A stretch of DNA of 64,000 nt from contig NZ_QXCP01000005.1 in the NCBI RefSeq assembly GCF_003711805.1, forward strand, positions 186,001 through 250,000, in the 5' to 3' direction. Source of the stretch: Brachybacterium sp. EE-P12 (GTDB lineage Bacteria; Actinomycetota; Actinomycetes; Actinomycetales; Dermabacteraceae). This document shows, one piece after another, positions 26,445 through 34,214 of the stretch (position 1 is its first letter; each line of letters opens with the position of its first letter). Made by a program: the position numbers and the translations under genes. The notes beneath the pieces are model-generated. The model was not told the DNA's origin. It made no database searches and worked only from the letters and a program-made list of their open reading frames with translations.

Positions 26445-27821
26445 ATGACCGTCCTGACCGCGATCGACCCGACCACCGGGGCCGTCGTGCGCGAGCAGCC
26501 CGCCGCCACCGCCGCACAGATCGACGCGGTGCTGGCCCGAGCCCGCACCGCCTTCCTCGACTGGCGCGGGACGAGCTTCGCCCAGCGCGCCGCGCTGCTG
26601 CGTGCCCTCGCCGCGCACCTGCGCGAGAACATCGAGGAGCTCGCACCGCTGATGACCGAGGAGATGGGCAAGCCCCTCGCCGAGGCCCGCGGCGAGGTGG
26701 GCAAGGCCGCGTGGGCCGCCGAGCACTATGCCGAGCACGGGGAGGAGTATCTCGCTGCGGAGCACATCGCCTCCGACGCCGCCTCCTCCTACGTCCAGCA
26801 CCTCCCGCTGGGCACCGTGCTCGGGGTGCTGCCCTGGAACGCCCCGTTCTGGCTCGCGCTGCGCTTCGCCGCCCCGGCCCTGATGGCCGGCAACACCGCG
26901 GTGATGAAGCACGACCCGCACGTGCCCGGCTGCGCGGCCGCGATCGAGGAGGCGTTCCGCGCCGCAGGCTTCCCGGAGGGGGTCTTCCAGACCCTCCACG
27001 CCGCGACCGAGGACGTCGAGTCCGTCATCCGCGATCCGCGGATCCAGGCCGTGTCCTTCACCGGCTCGGACCGGGCCGGGTCGACGGTCGCCGCGATCGC
27101 GGCGAGCGAGATCAAGCCCGCCGTGCTCGAGCTCGGCGGCTCCGACCCCTGCATCGTGCTGGCCGATGCGGACCTCGAGCAGGCTGCCCGGGTCTCGGCG
27201 CTCTCGCGGATCATCAACGCCGGTCAGTCCTGCATCGCGGCGAAGCGGGTGATCGTCGAGCGGTCCGTGCACGACCGCTTCGTCGAGCTGCTCGCGGCGG
27301 AGCTGGGCGCGCTCGTCGTCGGCGATCCGCGCGAGGAGACCACCCAGGTGGGCCCGATCGCCCGCGAGGACCTGCGGGAGAACCTCCACCGCCAGGTCAC
27401 CGCCTCGGTGCAGGCAGGCGCGTCCCTGGTGCTCGGCGGGGAGATGCCGGCGGGGGAGGGGTTCTTCTATCCCGTCACCCTGCTGACCGGGGTGCGAGCG
27501 GGGATGAGCGCGTGCACGGAGGAGACCTTCGGCCCGGTCGCCGTGGTGATGGTCGCCGAGGACGCCGAGGAGGCGCTCGCGATCGCCAACGACACCCCGT
27601 ACGGGCTCGGGGCGAGCATCTGGACCGAGACCCGGCGCGGCGAGGAGCTCGCACGGCGGATCGAGGCGGGGCAGGTGAGCGTCAACGGGATCGTGAAGAC
27701 CGATCCGCGCCTGCCCTCCGGCGGCATCAAGCGCTCCGGCTACGGGCGCGAGCTCGGCCCCCACGGCATCCGCGAGTTCGTCAACGCCCAGCAGGTGTGG
27801 GTGGGGCCGGCGAACTCCTGA
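26445..27821 (+). CDS. NAD(P)-dependent aldehyde dehydrogenase (succinate/aspartate-semialdehyde type)
   Basis: Aldehyde dehydrogenase of 458 residues, short like succinate-semialdehyde dehydrogenases. Catalytic C263 lies in NAGQSCIAAKR and the general base E229 in LELGGSDP; GVLPWNAPFW is the cofactor-entry motif. In the ectoine-degradation pathway the analogous DoeC oxidises aspartate semialdehyde to aspartate, which would fit the two preceding genes. AGGAG precedes the ATG, 12 bases after the M24 gene stop. The true substrate is inferred from context. Confidence 0.88.
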   Translation: MTVLTAIDPTTGAVVREQPAATAAQIDAVLARARTAFLDWRGTSFAQRAALLRALAAHLRENIEELAPLMTEEMGKPLAEARGEVGKAAWAAEHYAEHGEEYLAAEHIASDAASSYVQHLPLGTVLGVLPWNAPFWLALRFAAPALMAGNTAVMKHDPHVPGCAAAIEEAFRAAGFPEGVFQTLHAATEDVESVIRDPRIQAVSFTGSDRAGSTVAAIAASEIKPAVLELGGSDPCIVLADADLEQAARVSALSRIINAGQSCIAAKRVIVERSVHDRFVELLAAELGALVVGDPREETTQVGPIAREDLRENLHRQVTASVQAGASLVLGGEMPAGEGFFYPVTLLTGVRAGMSACTEETFGPVAVVMVAEDAEEALAIANDTPYGLGASIWTETRRGEELARRIEAGQVSVNGIVKTDPRLPSGGIKRSGYGRELGPHGIREFVNAQQVWVGPANS

Positions 27822-27852
27822 ACCGCGCGCCGCGCCCGGGAGCCGCACCGCG

Positions 27853-27874
27853 CCGGGCCCTCCGACGGGCCCGG
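27853..27874. terminator. Hairpin between convergent aldehyde dehydrogenase and purU
   Basis: 8-bp perfect GC stem (27853-27860 with 27867-27874) and a 6-base loop in the 63-base gap between two convergent genes. Probably a shared terminator. Confidence 0.65.
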
Positions 27875-27884
27875 CACGGTCCGG

Positions 27885-28754
27885 TCAGCGGAAGACGATG
27901 GTGCGCGTGCCGTCCAGCAGCACCCGATGCTGCGCGAAGAGACCCACGGCCTGGCGCAGCGTGCGCACCTCGGTGTCCTGTCCGATCGCCATCAGCTCCC
28001 GCGGCGAGCGGGTGTGATCCACGCGGATGACCTCCTGCTCGATGATCGGGCCCTCGTCGAGGTCGTCGGTGACGAAGTGCGCGGTCGCCCCGATCTGCTT
28101 CACACCGCGGGCATAGGCCTGCCGGTAGGGGTTCGCGCCCTTGAAGCCGGGCAGGAAGGAGTGATGGATGTTGATGCAGCGTCCGGCGAGCTCGGCGCAC
28201 AGCTCGGGGGAGAGGATCTGCATGTAGCGGGCGAGGACCACGAGCTCGATGTCGTGCTCGTCGATCGCCTCGCGCACCCGGTCCTCGAAGGCCGCCTTCT
28301 CCTCGGGGGAGGTCACCGGGCGGTGCTCGAAGGGGACGCCGTGGAACTCGGCGTAGCGGGCCGCGGTGTCGTGGTTGGCGAGCACGAGCGGCACCTCGAT
28401 CGGGAGGTTCCCGATCGAGGTCTGGTACAGCAGGTCGTTCACGCAGTGCGTCGACTTCGAGGTGAGCACCAGGGTGCGCACCGGGCGGCCCACCTCGTCG
28501 ACGGTCACCTCCATGGCGTGACGCTCGAGAGGGCCGGTGAGCGCCGCGCGGATCTCGTCGGACGAGGCGGCGGTGAGGATCTCGACGCGCATGTAGAAGC
28601 GACGGGAATCGCCGCTCTCGAACTGGCGGCTCTCGACGATGTTCCCGCCGACTGCGACGATCGCTCCGGTGATCGCGTGGACGATGCCGGGGCCGTCCGC
28701 GCACACGAAGGTCAGCACGTAGCGATGGGCGGAGGCGGGCGGAGCAGTGGTCAT
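27885..28754 (-). CDS. purU: Formyltetrahydrofolate deformylase
   Basis: Hydrolyses 10-formyltetrahydrofolate to tetrahydrofolate and formate, balancing one-carbon pools. The 289-residue protein has an N-terminal ACT domain (about 11-85, VCADGPGIVHAITG) and a formyltransferase-type catalytic domain with INIHHSFLPGFKGANPY and TAHFVTDDLDEGPII, containing the catalytic Asn, His and Asp. The ATG at 28754 begins just before the ACT domain. It stands alone, convergent to the aldehyde dehydrogenase. Confidence 0.96.
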   Translation of the reverse strand: MTTAPPASAHRYVLTFVCADGPGIVHAITGAIVAVGGNIVESRQFESGDSRRFYMRVEILTAASSDEIRAALTGPLERHAMEVTVDEVGRPVRTLVLTSKSTHCVNDLLYQTSIGNLPIEVPLVLANHDTAARYAEFHGVPFEHRPVTSPEEKAAFEDRVREAIDEHDIELVVLARYMQILSPELCAELAGRCINIHHSFLPGFKGANPYRQAYARGVKQIGATAHFVTDDLDEGPIIEQEVIRVDHTRSPRELMAIGQDTEVRTLRQAVGLFAQHRVLLDGTRTIVFR

Positions 28755-28862
28755 GGGGTGAGTGTAGGAGCCGGCCGGCGGTTTGCGCCGCCGGGACCGC
28801 GCTGAGGCACGCGGGTTGCCGCGCAGCTCACGTCCGGCCGGGTGACGGCCGGGGACGACGAA

Positions 28863-28896
28863 GGCCGCCGACCAGTTCCGTCACTGGTCAGCGGCC
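28863..28896 (-). terminator. Terminator of the tRNA-Pro gene
   Basis: 14-base arms (28863-28876 and 28883-28896) form a stem with one G-U wobble and a 6-base loop, beginning 9 bases beyond the tRNA 3' end on the minus strand. Confidence 0.8.
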
Positions 28897-28904
28897 TCTC
28901 TCGG

Positions 28905-28978
<74 letters not shown>

Positions 28979-29136
28979 AGATCCTCCGTCACCGGAGGAC
29001 CGAGGAATACAGTACCCCGCTGCGGGCTCGGGAGCGAATCGAGAGGGGCGTGACCTGCGGCACCCGTGGCGCAGCCGGGCTCCGGCACGTGAATGGGATA
29101 GAGCGGAGCCTGAGCCCGTCGGTCTCCCCCAGCTCC

Positions 29137-29142
29137 TAGACT
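29137..29142 (+). promoter_or_regulatory. Leaderless-type -10 for the DUF881 operon
   Basis: TAGACT ends exactly 6 bases before the ATG at 29149, with no ribosome site in between, so the operon message probably starts at the A of the ATG. Confidence 0.6.
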
Positions 29143-29148
29143 CCAGGC

Positions 29149-30117
29149 ATGCGAGGACGAGGGACGACGCGGGGCGAGGAGCACTCGACGCCGCACGGCG
29201 AGACGCCCTACTCTCCGACCTCGCTCCTGCGCGCCCTCACCGCCGATCCGTACTCGGTCGACACCTTGCGGGAGGAGGAGCACCCCGTCGCCTCCGCCAC
29301 TCCGCCCGACACCCGCTGGATGCGCACCGTCACCCTGCTGCTCGCCGTGCTGCTCGGATTCTCCGTCGCGGTCTCCGCCGTCGACCTGCGCGAGGAGGCG
29401 GCCAGTGCCGACAGCCCCCGCGCCCTGCTGGAGCAGGAGGTCCTCGACGTCCGCGCGGAGACCGACGAGCTCGAGGAGCGCCGAGCCGAGCTCGAGGGGG
29501 AGATCGCCCTCGCCCAGGAGCAGGTCCTGGACGAGGGCGACGACGACGCTGCGCAGCGGCTGGGGGAGTACGAGCAGGCCGGGGCCGGTGCCGCGCTGAG
29601 CGGCAGCGGCGTCGTGCTCACGCTCGAGGACTCCGCCCCGCTGCCCTCGCGATCCGGGGCAGGCCCGGGGGCCGTGAACCGCGTGACCGACGGGGACCTC
29701 CAGATCGCCGTGAACGGGCTCTGGGCCGCCGGCGCCGAGGCCGTCGCCGTCAACGGGCAGCGCGTCAGCGCCACCACGGCGATCCGCACCGCAGGCTCCG
29801 CGGTGCTGGTCGACTTCCGCCCCCTCTCGCCGCCCTACGAGGTCACCGCGCTCGGCGACCCCGAGCTGCTGCGCAGCGGGGTCGAGGACGCCGAGACCGG
29901 CGCCTATCTCTCCGAGATCTCGACCCGCTACGGCATCGGCGTCTCCTGGACGGCGGGGGAGGACCTCTCCGTTCCCGCCCGCAGCCTCGGCACCCTGCGC
30001 GAGGCCGAACGGTCCGACGACGAGGCGGAGGGCGCCTCGGACCCGTCGGCCGCACCGACCGCCACGACCCCCGACAGCGCCGCCGAGGGCGGCGCGGAGC
30101 AGGAGGACTCCCCGTGA
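29149..30117 (+). CDS. DUF881 membrane-anchored protein (first copy)
   Basis: Protein of 322 residues with a single signal-anchor helix (about 60-80, TVTLLLAVLLGFSVAVSAV) after a cytoplasmic tail, then a coiled coil (about 88-130, rich in E/L/R) and a globular extracytoplasmic DUF881 domain (GVVLTLEDSAP, AVNGQRVSATTAIR). The C-terminal 35 residues are acidic and disordered. DUF881 genes sit in a conserved block with DUF1290, GarA-type FHA and MerR genes in actinobacteria; their function is not established. The stop overlaps the next gene (GTGA). Confidence 0.9.
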   Translation: MRGRGTTRGEEHSTPHGETPYSPTSLLRALTADPYSVDTLREEEHPVASATPPDTRWMRTVTLLLAVLLGFSVAVSAVDLREEAASADSPRALLEQEVLDVRAETDELEERRAELEGEIALAQEQVLDEGDDDAAQRLGEYEQAGAGAALSGSGVVLTLEDSAPLPSRSGAGPGAVNRVTDGDLQIAVNGLWAAGAEAVAVNGQRVSATTAIRTAGSAVLVDFRPLSPPYEVTALGDPELLRSGVEDAETGAYLSEISTRYGIGVSWTAGEDLSVPARSLGTLREAERSDDEAEGASDPSAAPTATTPDSAAEGGAEQEDSP

Positions 30118-30446
30118 TCGCCATCCTCGGCCTGGTGGTCGGCATCGTGCTGGGCGTCGTCGTCCAGCCCGACGTGCCCGCCGGCCTCCAGCCCTATCTC
30201 CCCATCGCGGTCGTCGCGGCGCTCGACACCCTCGCCGGAGGGCTGCGTGCGAGCCTCGACGGCGCCTTCGACTCCCACGTCTTCATCACCTCGTTCCTCT
30301 TCAACGTGCTGATCGCCTCGTTCCTGGTGTTCCTCGGGGACCAGCTCGGAGTGGGCTCCCAGCTCTCCACCGCGGTGATCGTCGTGCTCGGCATCCGGAT
30401 CTTCTCCAACGCCGCCGCGATCCGGCGGCTCCTGTTCCGGTCATGA
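30114..30446 (+). CDS. DUF1290 small membrane protein (Sbp family)
   Basis: Protein of 110 residues with three to four hydrophobic segments and little else, matching the small basic protein/DUF1290 family always found between two DUF881 genes. GTG at 30114 overlaps the upstream stop and the downstream ATG overlaps its own stop (ATGA). It may form a membrane complex with the DUF881 proteins. The precise role is unknown. Confidence 0.88.
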   Translation: MIAILGLVVGIVLGVVVQPDVPAGLQPYLPIAVVAALDTLAGGLRASLDGAFDSHVFITSFLFNVLIASFLVFLGDQLGVGSQLSTAVIVVLGIRIFSNAAAIRRLLFRS

Positions 30447-31195
30447 GCGAGGGCACGCGCACCCCGCAGAGCCGGGACGAGCAGAGGATCGTGTGGCGCC
30501 GGCTGAAGGAGACCCTCCGCCCCCAGGCCACCGCGTCGCAGGTGATCGTGGGTCTGCTGTGCCTCCTGCTCGGCGTGTCGATCGCCGCGCAGATGGGCCG
30601 CAACGACGAGTCCCTCGAAGGGGCCACGCAGCAGGAGCTGGTGCGGCTGCTGGACGAGTCGGGCCGCCATTCCTCGGACCTCGAGGTCGAGAACGCCGAG
30701 CTCGAGCGCACGCTCGAGACCCTCCGCTCGGGGCAGGAGGGCGACGCCGCCGCCCGCGACGCCGCCGAGCAGCGCCTCGGCGACCTCGAGATCCTCGCCG
30801 GCACCGCACCGGCCCACGGGCGCGGCATCGTCGTCTCCATCGCAGATCCCGAGTCGGGCGTGCGCGCCTCGACCCTGCTGGGCGTCCTCCAGGAGCTGCG
30901 CAACGCCGGCGCCGAGGTGGTCCAGATCGGCGATGTGCGGGTGGTGGCCTCCACCTCGATCACCACCGGGCCCGGCGGCGAGCTGCTCGTGGACGGCACG
31001 CCCGTTCCGGCCCCCTACACCCTCCGCGCGATCGGGGACCCCGCCGTGATGGAGCCCGCGCTGCGGATCCCCGGCGGCGCCGCCGATTCGGTCTCCGGCG
31101 ACGGCGGCACCCTCGCCGCGACCGCCGAGGACGAGGTGAGGATCGACGCCACGGTCACGCTGAGCCGACCCGAGCACTCGCAGGTGGTCAAGTGA
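30443..31195 (+). CDS. DUF881 membrane-anchored protein (second copy)
   Basis: Protein of 250 residues with a cytoplasmic tail, one membrane helix (about 33-50, VIVGLLCLLLGVSIAAQM), a short coiled coil (about 60-110) and a DUF881 domain (GRGIVVSIADPESGV, VVASTSITTGPGGELLVDG). It is shorter than the first copy and lacks its acidic tail. Coupled by ATGA to the DUF1290 gene. A 125-base gap with no strong hairpin separates it from the FHA gene. Confidence 0.9.
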   Translation: MSEGTRTPQSRDEQRIVWRRLKETLRPQATASQVIVGLLCLLLGVSIAAQMGRNDESLEGATQQELVRLLDESGRHSSDLEVENAELERTLETLRSGQEGDAAARDAAEQRLGDLEILAGTAPAHGRGIVVSIADPESGVRASTLLGVLQELRNAGAEVVQIGDVRVVASTSITTGPGGELLVDGTPVPAPYTLRAIGDPAVMEPALRIPGGAADSVSGDGGTLAATAEDEVRIDATVTLSRPEHSQVVK

Positions 31196-31320
31196 TCGTC
31201 AAATCCTTTCGTGGTGCAGGCCGCGAGCACCCGGACCAGGCGTCGGACGTGCGAGAATGACGAGGCGGAGGCCTGCACCGCCACCACGCAGGGTCGCAGC
31301 AGCCAAGGAAGGGGTGTGAG

Positions 31321-31764
31321 GTGTCAGAGAACACCGAGTGGAACGAGGCGAACCTCGACCACACGTCGAAGCTGAGCGCGATCTCGCCCAGCGACCCCCT
31401 CGAGGAGGCCGAGCCCGGCCTGTCCTCGCAGGATCGCCGGGCGATCGAGAACCTGCCCCCGCGCAGCGCGCTGCTCATCGTGCGGAAGGGGCCGAACCTC
31501 GGCGCCCGCTTCCTCCTGGACTCCGAGACGACCATCGCCGGGCGCCATCCCAAGAGCGAGATCTTCCTCGACGACGTCACCGTCTCCCGCCGCCACGCGG
31601 CCTTCGTGCGCGACGGCGACGGCTTCCTCGTGCGCGACCTCGGATCCCTCAACGGCACCTACGTGGGCAAGGACCGGGTCGACGAGTCCCGCCTCCACGC
31701 CGGGCAGGACGTCCAGATCGGCAAGTACCGCCTGACCTACCACCCGTTCCCCGGGACGGCCTGA
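31321..31764 (+). CDS. garA: FHA-domain protein, GarA-like
   Basis: Cytoplasmic phosphothreonine-binding protein of 147 residues. The FHA domain covers about 50-145 with TIAGRHPKSEI, TVSRRHAAF and DLGSLNGTYV, holding the Arg, Ser, His and Asn of the phosphopeptide site. GarA/OdhI proteins are phosphorylated on an N-terminal threonine by PknB/PknG and then control 2-oxoglutarate metabolism. Here the N-terminus has NLDHTSKLSAIS rather than a standard ETTSVF motif, so regulation may differ. GTG start at 31321. Lies before two MerR genes as in other actinobacteria. Confidence 0.88.
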   Translation: MSENTEWNEANLDHTSKLSAISPSDPLEEAEPGLSSQDRRAIENLPPRSALLIVRKGPNLGARFLLDSETTIAGRHPKSEIFLDDVTVSRRHAAFVRDGDGFLVRDLGSLNGTYVGKDRVDESRLHAGQDVQIGKYRLTYHPFPGTA

Positions 31765-31768
31765 CCCC

Positions 31769-32458
31769 ATGCCGGCTGCCGCCTCCCGCAGGCCCAGCTC
31801 CGCCGCCGCACGTCTGAGCATCGGACAGGTGCTGGAGATGCTGCGCGACGAGTTCCCCGACCTCGCCCACTCCAAGCTGCACTACCTGGAGTCCGAGGGC
31901 CTGATCATGCCCGATCGCACCCCGGCCGGGTACCGCAAGTACAGCCGCGAGGACGTGGACCGACTGCGCTTCGTGCTGCGCGCCCAGCGCGACCGGTTCT
32001 GGCCGCTGAAGGTCATCAAGCAGCACCTGCTCGAGCACGGCGTGGACCCCGAGATCACCTCGATCGCCTCCCGTCCCGGCCCCAGCTCGACCCTGCAGGC
32101 GGTGCGCCTGGACCGTCGCGGCCTCGCCCGGGAGGCCGGTGTGGAGGAGGACTTCCTCGCCGAGCTCGAGCAGTTCGGGTTCCTCGGCGACGACCTGCTC
32201 TTCTACGGCACGACCGAGCTCGAGATCGTCACCGCCGCCCGGGACCTGGCCGACGAGGGCCTGCACCCGCGCCACCTGGTCATGCTGCGCACCGCCGCCG
32301 AGCGCGAGGCGCACATGATCCGCTCCGTCGCCCGCCCCCGCAGCCGCGCGGGGGATGCGGCCGCCCGGGGAGAGGCCGAGGACTACGCCCGCGACCTCGG
32401 GGAGTCCATGATCACCCTGCACGGGGCCGTCCTGCGTACCAGGCTGCGGGAGGTCTGA
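31769..32458 (+). CDS. ftsR: MerR-family regulator, FtsR-like
   Basis: Transcription factor of 229 residues with a MerR helix-turn-helix at about 15-80 (LSIGQVLEMLRDEFPDL, LHYLESEGLI, GYRKYSREDV). Position directly after garA and the long non-metal-binding C-terminus match the FtsR family, which activates ftsZ in Corynebacterium. It starts 4 bases after the FHA stop, so the two are cotranscribed. Confidence 0.88.
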   Translation: MPAAASRRPSSAAARLSIGQVLEMLRDEFPDLAHSKLHYLESEGLIMPDRTPAGYRKYSREDVDRLRFVLRAQRDRFWPLKVIKQHLLEHGVDPEITSIASRPGPSSTLQAVRLDRRGLAREAGVEEDFLAELEQFGFLGDDLLFYGTTELEIVTAARDLADEGLHPRHLVMLRTAAEREAHMIRSVARPRSRAGDAAARGEAEDYARDLGESMITLHGAVLRTRLREV

Positions 32459-32482
32459 GCGGGCGCAGGGGATCCGAGCACG

Positions 32483-32500
32483 GGTCGGGCGGCCCCGACC
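32483..32500 (+). terminator. Possible weak terminator after ftsR
   Basis: 7-bp stem (32483-32489 with 32494-32500) and 4-base loop, 24 bases beyond the ftsR stop. A second imperfect palindrome (GAGGTC..TCAC and GTGACCTC, about 32517-32540) follows and might be an operator for the next MerR gene. Confidence 0.4.
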
Positions 32501-32580
32501 TCAGCACCTGACCGGGGAGGTCGTCACCTCTCCGTGACCTCCGCGCGGCGCGTTGCTACCGGAGCGGGGTCACTTCGCGC

Positions 32581-32586
32581 TACTCT
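32581..32586 (+). promoter_or_regulatory. Probable -10 of the second merR gene
   Basis: TACTCT lies 52 bases upstream of the GTG at 32639, and a strong GGAGG ribosome site sits 5 bases before that GTG. No good -35 is seen. Confidence 0.4.
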
Positions 32587-32638
32587 GGGCAGGCGCTCTC
32601 ATCCTTCCCCCTCTGAGAGCCGGAACCCGGAGGTAGAC

Positions 32639-33223
32639 GTGAACGCCACCCGCGGCGATGATCGCACTGAGCAGACCACTGTTCCCGCCGAGCCCGCCCA
32701 GGGCGTGCTCTTCGACGACGTGGTGGACACTCCCGGCGAGCTCGGCTACCGCGGCCCCGCCGCGTGCAAGGCCGCCGGCATCACCTACCGCCAGCTCGAC
32801 TACTGGGCTCGCACCGGCCTGGTCGAGCCGAGCGTGCGCGCCGCCCACGGCTCCGGCAGCCAGCGCCTCTACGGCTTCCGCGACATCCTCGTGCTCAAGG
32901 TCGTCAAGCGGCTCCTCGACACGGGCGTGTCCCTCCAGCAGATCCGCATCGCCGTCGGCGCGCTGCGCGAGCGCGGCATCGACGACCTCGCCGGGATCAC
33001 CCTCATGAGCGACGGCGCCTCCGTCTACGAGTGCACCTCCGCCGAGGACGTCTTCGACCTGGTCCAGGGCGGTCAGGGAGTGTTCGGCATCGCCGTCGGC
33101 CGTGTCTGGCGCGAGGTCGAGAACGACCTGGCCGTGCTGCCCGGCGTGGATCCGGCCGACGACGCGGCCCTCGCGCTCCAGGACGAGCTCGCAGCGCGCC
33201 GCCGCTCCCGTCAGGCCGGCTGA
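32639..33223 (+). CDS. MerR-family regulator (Rv1830-like)
   Basis: Transcription factor of 194 residues with a MerR helix-turn-helix at about 38-105 (CKAAGITYRQLDYWARTGLV, SQRLYGFRDILVLKVVKRLL). Its place two genes after garA matches the second MerR of the mycobacterial block, linked there to cell division or growth control. GTG at 32639 is chosen because GGAGG lies 5 bases upstream; the longer frame from 32534 has none. The DUF151 gene usually lying between the two MerR genes is absent. Confidence 0.87.
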   Translation: MNATRGDDRTEQTTVPAEPAQGVLFDDVVDTPGELGYRGPAACKAAGITYRQLDYWARTGLVEPSVRAAHGSGSQRLYGFRDILVLKVVKRLLDTGVSLQQIRIAVGALRERGIDDLAGITLMSDGASVYECTSAEDVFDLVQGGQGVFGIAVGRVWREVENDLAVLPGVDPADDAALALQDELAARRRSRQAG

Positions 33224-33247
33224 GCGCCGTCCACCGCAGACCCACGA

Positions 33248-33283
33248 GAACGGCGGGCCCCCGGGGAAGGGGGCCCGCCGTTC
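33248..33283. terminator. Bidirectional terminator between merR and parA-like gene
   Basis: Perfect 15-bp stem (33248-33262 with 33269-33283) and 6-base loop GGGGAA, in the gap between two convergent genes. Confidence 0.85.
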
Positions 33284-33329
33284 CGTCGTGCCGGGACTGT
33301 CTCTCGGGCCGATGTGCCGGAGAGCAGGC

Positions 33330-34121
33330 TCAGGAGTTCTGGCGGGAGTCCATGACGGTCTTCAGCAGCGCGTCGAAGTCCTCGGTGAGCCGCGCACCGG
33401 AGGCGCCCTCGTAGCGGTGCAGCGGCACCGCCCCGCCCTGCGCCTGCTGCAGGCCCACCCGCTCCTCGATCACCGGGTCGAGGACCGCGTCGCCGAAGAG
33501 GTCGCGCAGCTCCGCCAGGCGGTACTGGTGCTCCACCGAGCGCGGACGGTACCTGTTCACCACCAGGCCCAGCGGCTGCAGACGCGGGGCGACGCCCTCC
33601 TCGTGCATCTCGGCGGAGAGCTTCAGGGCGCGGTCCGCCGCGGTCACCGCGAAGAACCCGGGCTCGGCGACCACGAGCGCGCGGTCCGAGGCGGCCAGCG
33701 CCATCTGCGTGAGCCCGTTGAGGGAGGGCGGGCAGTCGATCAGGACCAGGTCGTACTGGTGGGTGCGCTTGTCCAGCGCCTGGTGCAGCCGGCTCACGTC
33801 CTTCGGGCCCGGGGCGGGGGAGTCCATCACGGCGGAGCGGCTCGTGCCCGGGATGATGTCCAGGTGCGAGGCCGCGTCCTTCGCCCACGGGGTGGGGATG
33901 ATCGCCCGGTCGATCGTCTCGGTGCGCGGCGAGGAGAGCACCTCGGCGATGTCGAGCGTCGTCGCCGGCTCCCCGAGCAGGCCGAGCGTCGAGTCGCCCT
34001 GGGGGTCGAGGTCGATCACGAGCGCGTTCACCCCCTGGTGGAGGGCGGCAGAGGCCAGGCCCAGGGTCACGGACGTCTTGCCGACGCCGCCCTTCAGGGA
34101 ACACACACTCACGATGAACAC
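33330..34121 (-). CDS. ParA/MinD-family ATPase (second copy)
   Basis: Cytoplasmic ATPase of 263 residues with a deviant Walker A (LKGGVGKTS, 9-17), LVIDLDPQGDST and LVLIDCPPSLNG. It is an orphan: no ParB or MinE-like partner lies beside it. A gene of this type convergent to the MerR block is common in actinobacteria, where some position cell-pole or division proteins. The GTG at 34121 is preceded by TAGACT 6 bases away, suggesting leaderless transcription. Confidence 0.9.
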   Translation of the reverse strand: MFIVSVCSLKGGVGKTSVTLGLASAALHQGVNALVIDLDPQGDSTLGLLGEPATTLDIAEVLSSPRTETIDRAIIPTPWAKDAASHLDIIPGTSRSAVMDSPAPGPKDVSRLHQALDKRTHQYDLVLIDCPPSLNGLTQMALAASDRALVVAEPGFFAVTAADRALKLSAEMHEEGVAPRLQPLGLVVNRYRPRSVEHQYRLAELRDLFGDAVLDPVIEERVGLQQAQGGAVPLHRYEGASGARLTEDFDALLKTVMDSRQNS

Positions 34122-34127
34122 CCCCGC

Positions 34128-34133
34128 AGTCTA
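34128..34133 (-). promoter_or_regulatory. Leaderless-type -10 for the second ParA gene
   Basis: Reads TAGACT on the minus strand and ends 6 bases before the GTG, the same hexamer and spacing as at 29137-29142. Confidence 0.6.
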
Positions 34134-34214
34134 CCGATCCCCGCCAGCGCTCCGGTGCTGCGACGGGCGGGTAGCCTGCCGGAATCGCCCGCACGTCGCC
34201 CCGGAGGGACCCAG

